Both the position numbers and the translations under genes were made by a program. Shown here in pieces: positions 1-9,748 of a stretch of DNA of 62,586 bases. The notes below the pieces were generated by a model. The model did no database searches, was not told where the DNA came from, and saw only the letters and a program-made list of their open reading frames with translations. The stretch is taken from the NCBI GenBank assembly GCA_947499005.1, contig CANMML010000023.1, positions 1-62,586 of the forward strand, read 5' to 3'. Source of the stretch: an uncultured Aquimarina sp. (GTDB taxonomy: Bacteria; Bacteroidota; Bacteroidia; Flavobacteriales; Flavobacteriaceae). Position 1 is the first letter of the stretch, and each line of letters starts with the position of its first letter.

Positions 1-2616
1 GACCTGACCGTCTCCATTAGCATCACTATACGAGAGCCTTATGTTCCCTAAATGATCCTTGTACTGGTAAACATAATCAAAACCTTCAGAAATGTTATAG
101 CTGTTTTTAGGCTCTATGTATCCTTCAGGCTGTTGGATGTATTTTAGTGCTCTACCATTCCATGAATCATATATAAAATTACCTATATACTCATTGTCAC
201 TTATTACATTCGGTATAGTATATGTTCCATTAGGGGTTACAATATTAGAATAAGTAGCAACTAACTTTTTTATTTTATTTCCTACAGCATCGTAAGTATA
301 CCTAATATTTTTTCCTACAAAATTAGGGTCATCTATTTCTACTAATGTAGGTAAGTTTAAATGATTATATTCTATATTGATGATTTTTTTGTTTTTATCA
401 CTCTTCATATTACCATTACCATCATAATTGTAATCATCACTATCTGTATTTCCATCTATAAACCCTGTATCTATACTAGCTGCATCCGTTACACTTTTTA
501 ATTGATTTCCTTCATCATAGGAGTATGCTAAATCATCCATTGAACCGAATGTGGTAATACTTTTATTAGTATGACCTATTCTTTGAAGACTCAAAATATT
601 CCCCATTTTATCATAGGTAACATTAGATAAATGCCCATAGCGAGGGTCACTAAAGTCACCCTTTGTAATTCGGTTTAAATCATCATAATAGTATCGATAG
701 GTATACTGTCTATTATCATTAGCACTTTTAGAATGTGTCTCACTAATATTTCCATTATACAATAACGTAGGTGCCCCTATAAAAGGATAGGTTATCGGAG
801 TGGTCGTATTGTAATTGATCTTAAAAGCAAAAAGATCGTTGCCAAGATCATTAGTAGGATCATTTATTTGTTTTAGCCATCCTCGAATATTATAGCTATA
901 GTCTACCTCTTGTAATGGGGTTGATAGGGTGTTACCAACATTCTTTTTTTCCAATTGCCCTAATTCATCATATGTGTTTTGTACGATTACTTCTGGCGTG
1001 CTATTGTTAATTATTTGGTTTTGAATCATTAGTCTACCCATATGGTCATAGGTAAATTCGTCTAGGGTCACTATAGTTGGTTTATTTCTATAGTTATGCG
1101 TATTCTCTACTTTCAAAACTTTCCCAGCAAAGTCATATTCTGTTTTAATAATATCTTCACTATTTAAAAATTCATTTTTAGTATAGACATATACAGGTCT
1201 CTTTTTAAGATCGTAGTAGGTTATAGTATTAATCCATTTACTCTGGTCTAAAACTTTTACCTTACTTCCTGTGGCGAGACCTTTAGTTTGTAAACCATGA
1301 GCTAAAGTTTGTCCAAATACTGAAGTAGGCATAATATTTTCTGTTATATCAAACTCGTAGTCATCATAGTAATTAATTGTTAATATTTCATTGATGATAT
1401 GACCATTTGGATAACTATTATCTGTGTAATGAAGCGTTGCTTTTCCAAAAGTGCGCGCTACAGTAGTAGGTGCCTCATACGAACTATTGATCGAATTTAA
1501 TTGAAACTGCACGAAAGATCTTGATAGCGTAAAATTTGCTCCATATTTAGCTATACCTGTATACACGATTCTTCCAAAAATATCATATTTTATAAATGAC
1601 CATTCGTTTTTAGTACGTTGCACGGCATCCTGAGTCATTACTGGTTGATCTAATTTATTATAAATAATATACTCCCAACCTTTTCCTGGTATTTTTTTTG
1701 ATATTAATCGATTGTGTTTATCATATTGGTATTGATAACATAAATTATTTAATATCGAATTATTTATCGTGTTGCTTGCATTTACTTTAGGTGGTATCAC
1801 ATAAGACAAATTTCCGAAATCATCGTACACATAATAAGTATCGTGTTTTATCCCATTATTAAAGGTTCGCTTTAAAATGACACGATCTTGTATATCTTTA
1901 AATTCTTGTGTAGTATGGTTGTTTCCATCAACAGACGTCCAGTTTTCATCTTTAGTGATGGTTTTATATAATGTATTCACTCCGTAAACATCATTCTTAA
2001 TTAATGAAGGGATTCTGGAATTACTTAACGATACATCAAAATGCACCACATTATCAGCTGAGATGTTAGAGGTATAATCAAATTTAATGGTATGATCACT
2101 ATCCGAATTGGGATTGGCTTTCCAATCTTTACCAGGTGCACCAGTTTCCAATACACGATTAAGTGGCGAGGCTTCGAATACTTGTTCGGTATAAGGATTC
2201 GCATCAGCTGTAGGTACATTGATAAAATCTTCTGGATATTTATTTTTATAAAACCCTTTGGTTGTGGTTTCAAGACTGCTTGAATTTCTAAAATGGCCTA
2301 TAGTTGTGTTTGACTTTAAAGGTAAATATTGTTTGATCTGACGTCCAAATTCATCATACTCGATATGAGTCACTAAATCTTTTTCATCTGGTGAAGCCTT
2401 AATCGCTATTTGCTGTTTGGGTCTTCCTAGTCCATCGAAATAGGTAACACTTTCAATAACATCAGCATTAGATGTTGGGGTGCCTGCTTTTTGATACGCT
2501 TTGGTGTGAATATAGTTTTCACTATTACTCAAGCTTGGTGCTTGATAAGTATTTTGTGCTAAAAGGTTCACTATGCTGAACCATGATGCTATCAGAAGAA
2601 TAAAATAATTTTTCAT
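1..2616 (-). CDS. RHS/YD-repeat secreted protein, C-terminus beyond the window
   Basis: The minus-strand frame appears open from an ATG at 2616-2614 to base 1, 872 codons with no stop found, so the gene is partial at its 3' end. Residues 1-21 form a signal peptide ending near LLAQ. The N-terminal part has the DUF6443-like signature SVTYFDGLGRPKQQIAIKAS. Many YD repeats follow (YDEFGRQIKQY, YDKHNRLISKK, YDELGQLEKKN, YDKMGNILSL). The last visible residues are the conserved end of the RHS core, YKDHLGNIRLSYSD, about 10 residues from the edge. In this family a short variable C-terminal domain, often a toxin, follows that core, so the specificity tip lies outside the window. It starts 10 bases after the upstream RHS gene and is probably cotranscribed with it. 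The family assignment is secure; a toxin role is inference. Confidence 0.9.
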   Translation of the reverse strand, partial: MKNYFILLIASWFSIVNLLAQNTYQAPSLSNSENYIHTKAYQKAGTPTSNADVIESVTYFDGLGRPKQQIAIKASPDEKDLVTHIEYDEFGRQIKQYLPLKSNTTIGHFRNSSSLETTTKGFYKNKYPEDFINVPTADANPYTEQVFEASPLNRVLETGAPGKDWKANPNSDSDHTIKFDYTSNISADNVVHFDVSLSNSRIPSLIKNDVYGVNTLYKTITKDENWTSVDGNNHTTQEFKDIQDRVILKRTFNNGIKHDTYYVYDDFGNLSYVIPPKVNASNTINNSILNNLCYQYQYDKHNRLISKKIPGKGWEYIIYNKLDQPVMTQDAVQRTKNEWSFIKYDIFGRIVYTGIAKYGANFTLSRSFVQFQLNSINSSYEAPTTVARTFGKATLHYTDNSYPNGHIINEILTINYYDDYEFDITENIMPTSVFGQTLAHGLQTKGLATGSKVKVLDQSKWINTITYYDLKKRPVYVYTKNEFLNSEDIIKTEYDFAGKVLKVENTHNYRNKPTIVTLDEFTYDHMGRLMIQNQIINNSTPEVIVQNTYDELGQLEKKNVGNTLSTPLQEVDYSYNIRGWLKQINDPTNDLGNDLFAFKINYNTTTPITYPFIGAPTLLYNGNISETHSKSANDNRQYTYRYYYDDLNRITKGDFSDPRYGHLSNVTYDKMGNILSLQRIGHTNKSITTFGSMDDLAYSYDEGNQLKSVTDAASIDTGFIDGNTDSDDYNYDGNGNMKSDKNKKIINIEYNHLNLPTLVEIDDPNFVGKNIRYTYDAVGNKIKKLVATYSNIVTPNGTYTIPNVISDNEYIGNFIYDSWNGRALKYIQQPEGYIEPKNSYNISEGFDYVYQYKDHLGNIRLSYSDANGDGQV

Positions 2617-2626
2617 GGCTCTTAAT

Positions 2627-5600
2627 TTAGTTTTTGTAATTGTATTGATTTTCTGAGATGACATTCCCCTCATTATCTTTTACTTGATGTAATCGATTGT
2701 GAATATCGTAAGTGTATGAGGTTTTATACCCGCTAGGATCTACCATATTGGTCATTCCTATTAAAGGGTCATAGGTATAGGTAGTAACCATAGCATCTTT
2801 GAGAGTTGTATGGTTTCTGGTTTCATCTAGTATGCCTAATAATTGCATTTCTCTAGTGACATTGGTTTCATTATTAGAAAGGTTGATGGCTTCATTGAAA
2901 AGACCAAGGTGACCATTTCCACCTTTTAAAGTAGTAGGTAATGAATTATAAGTGGCATTCTCAATCTTTGCAATTAGATGTTCTCCTTGATATCCCCAAA
3001 CATAGACGACATGAATGCCATTTTCTCGTTTTAGTTCTCTTGGGTTACCGTAATTGTCATAGTGAAGGTACGTTACTTGTTTCTTTAACTCATTGTCATT
3101 CGTTGCAGTACTAATGCCACTCAATTGGGTGATTCCTCCAAAAATCCCATAATGCAAACGCTCGATGGTGGTACTGCCATTATAGATAGTCTCTGTTTGT
3201 ATAGGGGTAGCAGGTTGGTAGTCTTCTCCTTGAAATTTTAATCGTTCAATCGCATTAAATTCAGCTTCTGTCAATGGACCTCCCAAAGGCAAAGTATTTT
3301 CATCAGTAATATCATCGGGATAATGCACGATAGTTTCTACTGTTTCCCCTTTACTGGTTGTTACTGTAGTTTTTGTAGGCTGGTAACTTTTATCATTATC
3401 ATATTCATAAGAAGTGGTTGTGACTACTGGGTTTTCTCCATTAAGGTCATAAATAGTATTTGTGGTTTGATCCATATACCACCATTCACTGTGGATTTTG
3501 TAATCGGTGAATTTAGCATAATGATGTAGGTCACATGACTCATCATTTATTTCAAAATTATTAGAAAAATTATCTCTACCATTCCATCTTATATTTATAC
3601 CATACATATAAGGCTCATGGGGATGCTTGTTATAAGAATTCTCTTTGTGATAAATTAAATCATTATTTGCATTATATACCTTTTCTTCTAATATTTGCCC
3701 ATTCTCTAAATATTTTGTGTTTGGGGTATTAAATGGATTACTTGCTAATACTTCAAGTTTGTTTTCAAAATTATAAGTAGTTTTCCCTAACTCAGTATTA
3801 TCTTTATCAAGTTTTGAAACAGTCACGGTATCATAGCCTATAGATTGACCATGAGCAGATGATGCCATTGGGGTAAGGGTTCTTGGAGCCGAGAATACTT
3901 TTTCAACAGACTTATGTATATAATTTTCGCGAACAGATGAACCACAATGATTTACAGATGTAAATGTATGATCATGTTCGTATTCATAAGTCGCAGGAGC
4001 TAATAGTTTCCCTGATGAAATCCTAGCACTATTCCCTCCTGTACCAGGAATCAAATAAATATCTGTATAGTTATACTGTGTTTTCGACAATTGATCACCA
4101 TTAGTATCAAAATTTGTCATTGATTTTATCCTTAAACCTCCTCCATTTTGATATTGATAGTTTGGTTCATGAATTTCATATTTTTTAATTTCAATAATTG
4201 CTTGATTGAAATCTGTTTGATTATCAGAGTTTTCTATTTCCAATACATAATCCCCTGCTGGTAATACGATATTTTTTTTAGGACTATATTCATTATCATG
4301 ATTTAAATAATTAGGCCAAAATCTTTTATGGAAATTATATCTAAATGATACTATTTCTTGACCATTGGATTTTTTTATAATTCCTCTCACCGTAGAGCTC
4401 GATGTAATATTGTTAGGTTGAAAGAGAAAAGAAACATTTACATAACTTTTTTTGAAAATACTAAAAGGTTGCATATGATGACCTAAATCAGATCTAAAAC
4501 CAAACATGAAAGCTTTAGCAGCAATAGTTTCTTTATATTTTTCTTTTTTTACGATAGAACATGGTGCATTTTCACATTCATCATTAAATTGATCCAAAGG
4601 AGATGAGTTTAACTCTATAGTATTGGTGAAAAATTGATCATATCTATTTCTATATTGGTTGGATTCTAATTCAAATTCAGTACTTCCTCCAGTGGGGTAA
4701 TGAATTTTATTGAGAGAATAGATCTTTACTTTATCAGTATCTGTCTCATGGTGTAATGATTCAATTTCAAATCTACTGTAGTGCGAGAGTTCTTCTTCAA
4801 CAGTAGATGGCTCATTTTCTATATTTAAGGGTGGATTTTTGATCTCTTCAGCCGATTCTGCTATGTAACGAATGTTAGTCAACGAAACATTAGAATCAAT
4901 ACTACTTTGGGGATATCCCCAAGAATCAAAAAAATCTGAATTTTTGGCTATAGCAACAGTATTATTTTCTTTATAATATTCAAATTCGTAAGGCTTTTTG
5001 TAGACTATATTATCATTTTGAAAGTTATATTCTTTGATACTTTTCAAACAAAGCTTGTCAAAAAGATATCTAAGCCCTTCCGTATCTGATTGGTTTATGT
5101 ATTTATAGCCAAACTCGATTCCTTTTATCAACCTATTATCAATATCATAAACTTCGATCCTGTCTAACTTTTGTGCTTTTAAAGTCCCTTGACTCACTTT
5201 AGAATCTAAGTCCTCTCTATTAGAAGTTGTAAATAAAACATAACCTTGATCAAAATTGATACGCTTTAAATATGTTGGTCTATTTTCACTCCAACTAAGC
5301 GTTGCATTTGTATTATTTAACAGATCTGTAAAGGCATTATTGTACAAATATTCTTCGCAATCTCTTTGATCTGATCCTGCTGGGCATATTACATTTAAAT
5401 TATTACTGCCAGCTAACCCTATAAAAGCTGATGGGGCATTTATTTTATTTCCATGTAAATCATAAACAACGTGACCCGTAGTTACAACTGAACTGTAATT
5501 TTTTTGAGGAATACTTTGGATATAAAAGTTTTGAGCTCGATCATATTCAAAAGTAATTTCCCTCCCTTTTTCGGAACGAATTTTAGTCAAATTCCAAGAA

Positions 5601-6382
5601 CTGATAAATGACTTAACTTGATCGACTGTGTGTGTGATATTTGGGATTTGAGTCCCCCCATTATTAGGAGTACTTGGAAGTGCTTGATCATAATTTCGAG
5701 TGTAATTATGGGTTCTCTCTTTATTGTGAAAATAAAACTCCTTACCATTTAAATCTCTAACTTTGAATCCTTCATCTTCTGCTAAAAGGTTGGCAACTCC
5801 TGTCTCCGCCTCAAAAATGAGTCCGTCTTCTCGCTTTACAGGAATCCCTTTAGGAAATTGATCTAATAAAAACTCTCCTGAATATCCGTTAAAATTGTAG
5901 AAGTAAAGATCAGGAAATAAGTCTCTTCTAGAAAAAGTGTCTTTCGTATATTGATTAATCTGATCTTGAGTAAAATTCAAATTATTCTTATTGTCGTCTG
6001 TTAGCTCTATAATAGGGTCCTCATAAAAATAACTTTTAAAGCCTTCTTGTCCAAAATCATCATTCCCTCTTATTTGTTTACTGATATTTCCTCCAGCATT
6101 CAAACTCCAGCCAAGTCCTACCCAGCTGGCTTCTTGGTCTACTCGAATTCCAGAAGCATGATAACTAAGGGTTATCGGAACCTCTATATCACCAGATTTT
6201 ATTGTGTATAATGGTATTGAAATATTTGGTATCCCAGTATAATAGCCAACGGGATATTCGCCATATTTTTGAAGCTCAGCCGCAGTTGGTTCAATTGGAG
6301 ATAGATCTTCAAAGGCAGTGTGTTGTGCTCTAATGCTCATTGTTAGTGTCAAAGAACAGAAAATGGATAAAATAAATTTCAT
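2627..6382 (-). CDS. RHS-repeat-type secreted protein (N-terminal partner)
   Basis: A 1251-residue protein with a signal peptide (residues 1-19, ending SIRA). The start shows the Bacteroidota RHS-partner signature: PVGYYTGIPNISIPLYTI, then SYHASGIRVDQEASWVGLGW around residues 70-95. The middle is poorly conserved beta-rich sequence. The C-terminal 200 residues contain YD-type repeats (YTYDPLIGMTNMVDPSGYK, YTYDIHNRLHQVKDNEGN). It ends 10 bases before the next RHS gene, so the two probably form one operon and may build one RHS shell from two polypeptides. Each has its own signal peptide, so this does not look like one gene broken by a frameshift. Export is likely Sec-dependent; the function of the pair is not known from sequence. 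Confidence 0.9.
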   Translation of the reverse strand: MKFILSIFCSLTLTMSIRAQHTAFEDLSPIEPTAAELQKYGEYPVGYYTGIPNISIPLYTIKSGDIEVPITLSYHASGIRVDQEASWVGLGWSLNAGGNISKQIRGNDDFGQEGFKSYFYEDPIIELTDDNKNNLNFTQDQINQYTKDTFSRRDLFPDLYFYNFNGYSGEFLLDQFPKGIPVKREDGLIFEAETGVANLLAEDEGFKVRDLNGKEFYFHNKERTHNYTRNYDQALPSTPNNGGTQIPNITHTVDQVKSFISSWNLTKIRSEKGREITFEYDRAQNFYIQSIPQKNYSSVVTTGHVVYDLHGNKINAPSAFIGLAGSNNLNVICPAGSDQRDCEEYLYNNAFTDLLNNTNATLSWSENRPTYLKRINFDQGYVLFTTSNREDLDSKVSQGTLKAQKLDRIEVYDIDNRLIKGIEFGYKYINQSDTEGLRYLFDKLCLKSIKEYNFQNDNIVYKKPYEFEYYKENNTVAIAKNSDFFDSWGYPQSSIDSNVSLTNIRYIAESAEEIKNPPLNIENEPSTVEEELSHYSRFEIESLHHETDTDKVKIYSLNKIHYPTGGSTEFELESNQYRNRYDQFFTNTIELNSSPLDQFNDECENAPCSIVKKEKYKETIAAKAFMFGFRSDLGHHMQPFSIFKKSYVNVSFLFQPNNITSSSTVRGIIKKSNGQEIVSFRYNFHKRFWPNYLNHDNEYSPKKNIVLPAGDYVLEIENSDNQTDFNQAIIEIKKYEIHEPNYQYQNGGGLRIKSMTNFDTNGDQLSKTQYNYTDIYLIPGTGGNSARISSGKLLAPATYEYEHDHTFTSVNHCGSSVRENYIHKSVEKVFSAPRTLTPMASSAHGQSIGYDTVTVSKLDKDNTELGKTTYNFENKLEVLASNPFNTPNTKYLENGQILEEKVYNANNDLIYHKENSYNKHPHEPYMYGINIRWNGRDNFSNNFEINDESCDLHHYAKFTDYKIHSEWWYMDQTTNTIYDLNGENPVVTTTSYEYDNDKSYQPTKTTVTTSKGETVETIVHYPDDITDENTLPLGGPLTEAEFNAIERLKFQGEDYQPATPIQTETIYNGSTTIERLHYGIFGGITQLSGISTATNDNELKKQVTYLHYDNYGNPRELKRENGIHVVYVWGYQGEHLIAKIENATYNSLPTTLKGGNGHLGLFNEAINLSNNETNVTREMQLLGILDETRNHTTLKDAMVTTYTYDPLIGMTNMVDPSGYKTSYTYDIHNRLHQVKDNEGNVISENQYNYKN

Positions 6383-6846
6383 TTAATTATGTATGATTAA
6401 ACCTGTGTTAAAATTACGTATAGGCATTGAGTTATTTCTGTGTTTTTTAGTAAAATCGATAAAATGCACAATAAAATTGACGTATAACGTTATGGGAGTG
6501 TGTGATTAAGAGCGAATTTTTTCCTATATAAATACTAAAGAGGCTATGGTGTATTTTGTTGCTTTTATTTAATGTGTAATGATGTAGTCTATTTTTGTGT
6601 TCAAAGGTTATAAGCTTCACATTTCGACTGCGCTCAATGTGACTTCTCATTATCACGGCCTCAAGAAAAAAACCTTTCCATTTACGAGACGCTAACAAAC
6701 TTTAAAAGGGGCGAAATATGGTTTTTATGCTCTTAAAAACCAATTCTTCTAAGGGGGAGTGAAATTCGATCCTTAATAATGCATCTTCTTCATTAAACAT
6801 AAGTTCCTTAGGTCATCGTAAATGTGAGAAAGGTTAGGGTAAGTGA
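6383..6846. other. Gene-poor stretch with a short dispersed-type hairpin
   Basis: These 464 bases carry no convincing gene; the 83-codon frame on the minus strand has no recognisable domain. Within it, TCACATT at 6617-6623 and AATGTGA at 6636-6642 form a 7-bp hairpin around a GACTGCGCTC-containing loop, resembling a short repeat common between flavobacterial genes (recalled, not searched). A palindromic TAACGTTA occurs near 6485. The first bases hold the promoter region of the RHS operon. Confidence 0.5.
6617..6642. repeat. Short hairpin repeat
   Basis: Perfect 7-bp arms TCACATT/AATGTGA enclose a 12-base loop. It resembles an interspersed repeat seen between genes in many Flavobacteriia, but only one copy is in this window, so the dispersal claim rests on recall. 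Confidence 0.4.
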
Positions 6847-7053
6847 CTATATTTTTTTTGAAGCCTCTTTAATGGCTTTAATTTTATTCAGTTTTAATGT
6901 TTTGTATGCTTCTGCAATTTGAATGGATAAAGTTCCGTTTCGATCACCTCGAATTGATTTTTCGATGTAATTTTTTCCTACTTGGTACTTGTTCATTAAG
7001 ATTTTTATGATTTCAGCATCATAATCATTCCTTTTTTGCCTAGTTTTGTTCAT
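6847..7053 (-). CDS. Small basic protein divergent from S24-type repressor
   Basis: A 68-residue lysine-rich protein beginning MNKTRQKRNDYDAEIIKILM and ending KAIKEASKKI. I chose the ATG at 7053 rather than 7083 because a -7-like box (TATGTTTG on the minus strand, 7088-7081) and a 22-bp palindrome (7084-7063) lie directly upstream of it and would be inside the longer frame. The residue pattern (IIKILMNKYQVGKNYIEKSIRGDRNG) could be helical DNA-binding sequence, but I cannot name a family. It is divergent from the S24/CI-like regulator and may be controlled by it. Confidence 0.6.
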   Translation of the reverse strand: MNKTRQKRNDYDAEIIKILMNKYQVGKNYIEKSIRGDRNGTLSIQIAEAYKTLKLNKIKAIKEASKKI

Positions 7054-7062
7054 AAAATCGAA

Positions 7063-7084
7063 TTTGTACTTAGCTGAGTACAAA
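7063..7084. promoter_or_regulatory. 22-bp palindrome, likely operator
   Basis: TTTGTACT (7063-7070) and AGTACAAA (7077-7084) are perfect 8-bp arms around TAGCTG. It lies just downstream of the -7-like box of the small minus-strand gene and upstream of the repressor start, as expected for an autoregulatory operator. Binding is inferred. Confidence 0.6.
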
Positions 7085-7111
7085 CATAATGGAAAAAATT
7101 CCGACGAACAA
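7081..7111 (-). promoter_or_regulatory. Bacteroidota-type promoter for the small divergent gene
   Basis: On the minus strand TATGTTTG (7088-7081) matches the TAnnTTTG -7 consensus. A TTG (7111-7109) sits 20 bases upstream, acceptable as a -33 element. The start codon at 7053 would follow a leader of about 20 bases. The spacer overlaps the inverted repeat at 7092-7131. Confidence 0.5.
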
Positions 7112-7131
7112 TAAAAAATCGGAATTTTTTC
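7092..7131. promoter_or_regulatory. 13-bp inverted repeat with TTCCGA/TCGGAA ends
   Basis: GAAAAAATTCCGA (7092-7104) and TCGGAATTTTTTC (7119-7131) are perfect 13-bp inverted repeats with a 14-base spacer. A related site, TCGGAAA-AA-TTTCCGA, lies inside the regulator gene at 7293-7308. The shared TCGGAA half-site suggests a second operator or an RNA hairpin in the repressor leader. Confidence 0.6.
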
Positions 7132-7145
7132 TAACGGTAAACGTT

Positions 7146-7817
7146 ATGATCACACAAAGACTAGGTCAATTGCCCGAATTATTAGGCATCACCATTGCAG
7201 AGTTCGAACGAGAGCTAGGTATGAGTGGCGGTGTTTTGCGTAAAGCTTTGATCAAAAAATCACATGTTTCTAGTAAGTGGATAGTAGTAGCGTCGGAAAA
7301 ATTTCCGATTAGTGGGAATTGGATCGTAACTGGGGAGGGAGAACCTTTGTTAAGCAATGATCCTTTTTCTAAAGGAGAAGTGAAAGAGTTAGATAGTCTT
7401 TATAAAATAATGACAATATCTGGAGAGCACGAATTGCCTTTAATCTCTCAAAATGATTTGTTAGACTATGACCCTAGTATGAATGTGTCGGAGTTTACTA
7501 CATATAAGATTCCCGATTTTTCTAGAGGGAACGGTCACATTTTGGTTCGCATTAATGAAGATAGTATGCAACCAAAATATAAGAGTGGTTCATTATTCAT
7601 TTCAAAAATGATAGAAGATACCAATGTTATCCAGTGGGGGAAGATTTTTGTCCTGTGTACCAGTTCGGGTATAATGCTAAGAAGATTACTGCCTTCAGAT
7701 CAAGGAGAAGCATTTGTGTCCTGTATTGCCGATAATAAAGATTACCCTTCTTTCGATTTGAAACTGAATGAGATCGCCAAACTTTTCATGGTCGTCGGTG
7801 CAATAAGTTTCGAATAA
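7146..7817 (+). CDS. S24/CI-like helix-turn-helix transcriptional regulator
   Basis: A 223-residue regulator from ATG 7146. A longer frame opens at 7089 but would encode the 13-bp inverted repeat as its N-terminus, so the internal start is preferred. Residues about 5-65 are a phage-repressor-like HTH (RLGQLPELLGITIAEFEREL, then SGNWIVTGEGEPLL, the usual end of such HTH domains). The C-terminal half is an S24 peptidase-like domain: ILVRINEDSMQPKYKSGS contains the D-S-M-x-P core around the expected serine, and IFVLCTSSGIMLRRLLP occupies the position of the usual lysine strand, but with no clear catalytic lysine. It may therefore be a non-cleaving dimerisation domain. No phage genes are nearby, so a domesticated regulator is likelier than a prophage. 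Confidence 0.8.
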   Translation: MITQRLGQLPELLGITIAEFERELGMSGGVLRKALIKKSHVSSKWIVVASEKFPISGNWIVTGEGEPLLSNDPFSKGEVKELDSLYKIMTISGEHELPLISQNDLLDYDPSMNVSEFTTYKIPDFSRGNGHILVRINEDSMQPKYKSGSLFISKMIEDTNVIQWGKIFVLCTSSGIMLRRLLPSDQGEAFVSCIADNKDYPSFDLKLNEIAKLFMVVGAISFE

Positions 7818-7918
7818 TTAAGAATACCGATTTCAATTTTATAGATCTAGATAAACAGGATTATTTCATAATGCAGTTTCTTTAAAGTATTTTCGAAGAA
7901 TAGAATTCAATTGACCCA

Positions 7919-9268
7919 ATGCGTGTACATTTTATAGCCATAGGAGGAAGTGCGATGCACAACCTTGCCATAGCCCTTCATAAAAAAGGATATCAAGTAA
8001 CCGGAAGCGACGATGCGATTTTCGATCCATCCAAGTCGAGACTAGAAAAGTATGGGTTACTGCCGCAATCTTTTGGTTGGGATGCTACAAAAATTACAAA
8101 TGAGTTGGATGCTGTAATCTTAGGGATGCATGCCAAGGGGGATAATCCCGAGTTGTTGAAGGCGCAGGAATTAGGGCTTAAAATCTATTCGTACCCCGAA
8201 TATTTATTCGAACAAAGTAAGTTAAAATCGCGCGTTGTCATTGGAGGATCACATGGTAAAACAACCATTACGTCTATGATTTTGCATGTATTGCATTATC
8301 ATGAAAAGGAAGTAGATTATATGGTCGGAGCGCAGTTAGAAGGCTTTGAAACGATGGTGCACCTTACCGAAGAAAATGATTTTATGGTGTTAGAGGGGGA
8401 TGAGTATCTTTCATCTCCGATTGATTTGCGTCCTAAATTCCATTTGTACCAACCCAATATTGCATTGTTAAGCGGTATCGCGTGGGATCATATTAATGTA
8501 TTCAAGACTTTTGAGGATTACGTCGAGCAGTTTAAGATTTTTATAGATCAAATAGTGGCAGGTGGTGTTTTAATTTACAATGAAGAAGACCCTGTGGTGA
8601 AAGAAATTGTAGAAGCTTCGGAGAATCAAATTCGTAAGATTCCTTATTCAACACCTAATTATATAGTTGAAGATGGTGTTGCTTTTATCAAAACAGAAGA
8701 AGGGGATATGCCTTTAGAAATTTTCGGAAAGCATAATCTTAATAATCTAGCTGGTGCCAAGTGGATTTGCCAGAATATGGCTATCGATGAAGACGAATTC
8801 TATGAAGCTATTGCCTCTTTTAAAGGAGCGTCTAAGCGTTTAGAGAAAATTTCGGAAACTGAAAATACCGTTGTGTTTAAAGATTTTGCCCATAGCCCAA
8901 GTAAAGTATCGGCAACAACAGCTGCGGTAAAAGAACAATATAAAAATAGAAAGGTACTAGCTTGTCTAGAGTTACACACCTATAGTAGTCTAAATCCTGA
9001 ATTTTTAGTGCAATACGAAAGTGCACTAGATACAGCAGACGAAGCAGTCGTGTATTATAGTGCCGAAGCTTTAGAGATAAAGAAAATGCAACCTCTAACG
9101 GAAAGTCAAATTAAGGATGCGTTTAAGAGAAATGATTTGAAAGTGTTTACCAAAGCAATAGATTTTCATGATTTCATTTATAATGAATCATTAAGTCAGA
9201 CAGCTTTGTTATTGATGAGTAGTGGTAATTATGGGGGATTGGATTTTGATAAGTTAGGTGGAGCATAG
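7919..9268 (+). CDS. mpl: UDP-N-acetylmuramate:L-Ala-gamma-D-Glu-meso-DAP ligase
   Basis: Mpl attaches recycled murein tripeptide to UDP-MurNAc in the cytoplasm, using ATP, in peptidoglycan recycling. The 449-residue protein has the Mur-ligase N-terminal Rossmann motif (HFIAIGGSAMHNLA, residues 4-17), the ATP-binding loop GGSHGKTTIT (109-118), the central motif LEGDEY, and the C-terminal domain motif DFAHSPSKV where MurC has DDYGHHP. The AMHNLA version separates Mpl from MurC. Length is normal for the family. The 3' end has been duplicated: degenerate copies of the last 27 or so codons follow immediately downstream. Confidence 0.93.
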   Translation: MRVHFIAIGGSAMHNLAIALHKKGYQVTGSDDAIFDPSKSRLEKYGLLPQSFGWDATKITNELDAVILGMHAKGDNPELLKAQELGLKIYSYPEYLFEQSKLKSRVVIGGSHGKTTITSMILHVLHYHEKEVDYMVGAQLEGFETMVHLTEENDFMVLEGDEYLSSPIDLRPKFHLYQPNIALLSGIAWDHINVFKTFEDYVEQFKIFIDQIVAGGVLIYNEEDPVVKEIVEASENQIRKIPYSTPNYIVEDGVAFIKTEEGDMPLEIFGKHNLNNLAGAKWICQNMAIDEDEFYEAIASFKGASKRLEKISETENTVVFKDFAHSPSKVSATTAAVKEQYKNRKVLACLELHTYSSLNPEFLVQYESALDTADEAVVYYSAEALEIKKMQPLTESQIKDAFKRNDLKVFTKAIDFHDFIYNESLSQTALLLMSSGNYGGLDFDKLGGA

Positions 9269-9279
9269 ATTATAGAGAA

Positions 9280-9324
9280 TAGAACATAGATAGGTAGAAA
9301 TCTATTGTTTATGTTCTATTTTTA
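9280..9324 (+). terminator. mpl terminator-like hairpin (unit 1)
   Basis: TAGAACATA (9280-9288) pairs with TATGTTCTA (9310-9318). The inner part continues with wobble pairs and a T-rich run follows. Related hairpins occur in the later units of the array. Confidence 0.55.
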
Positions 9325-9748
9325 ACAGCGAAGCGGTCTAAATTATACACTAAATCATTTGCTGATACGACGTTGTTGTTAATGAGTAGTAGTAATTATG
9401 GAGGATTAGATTTTGATAAGTTAGGTGGAGCATAGATTATAGAGAATAGAACACAGATAATAATAACTCTATTGTTTATGTTCTTTTTTTAACAGCGAAG
9501 CGGTCTAAATTATACTCTAAGTCATTTGATGATACGGCGCTATTTTTAATTGGCATTAGTTATAGTGGGAGCATAGATTATAGAGAATAGAATATAGATA
9601 GTAAGAAGTCTATTGTTTATGTTCTAACAGCGAAGTGATCTAAGTTATACTCTAATCATTTGATGATACGATGTTATTGTTAATGAGTAGTAGTAATTAT
9701 GTAGGATTAGATTTTAATGAGTTAGGTGGAGAATAGACCATATAGAAT

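Noticed and set aside
2617..2626. One RHS gene broken in two by a frameshift
   Set aside because: Each frame has its own signal peptide and a family-typical N-terminus, and the gap is a normal 10-base operon spacing.
6447..6698. 83-codon minus-strand frame upstream of the RHS operon
   Set aside because: It runs through a repeat-like hairpin, has no recognisable domain and no promoter or start signal; treated as non-coding.
7089..7817. Longer start for the S24-type regulator and a prophage origin
   Set aside because: The first 19 codons of the longer frame cover a perfect inverted repeat and look non-coding; no phage genes are nearby.
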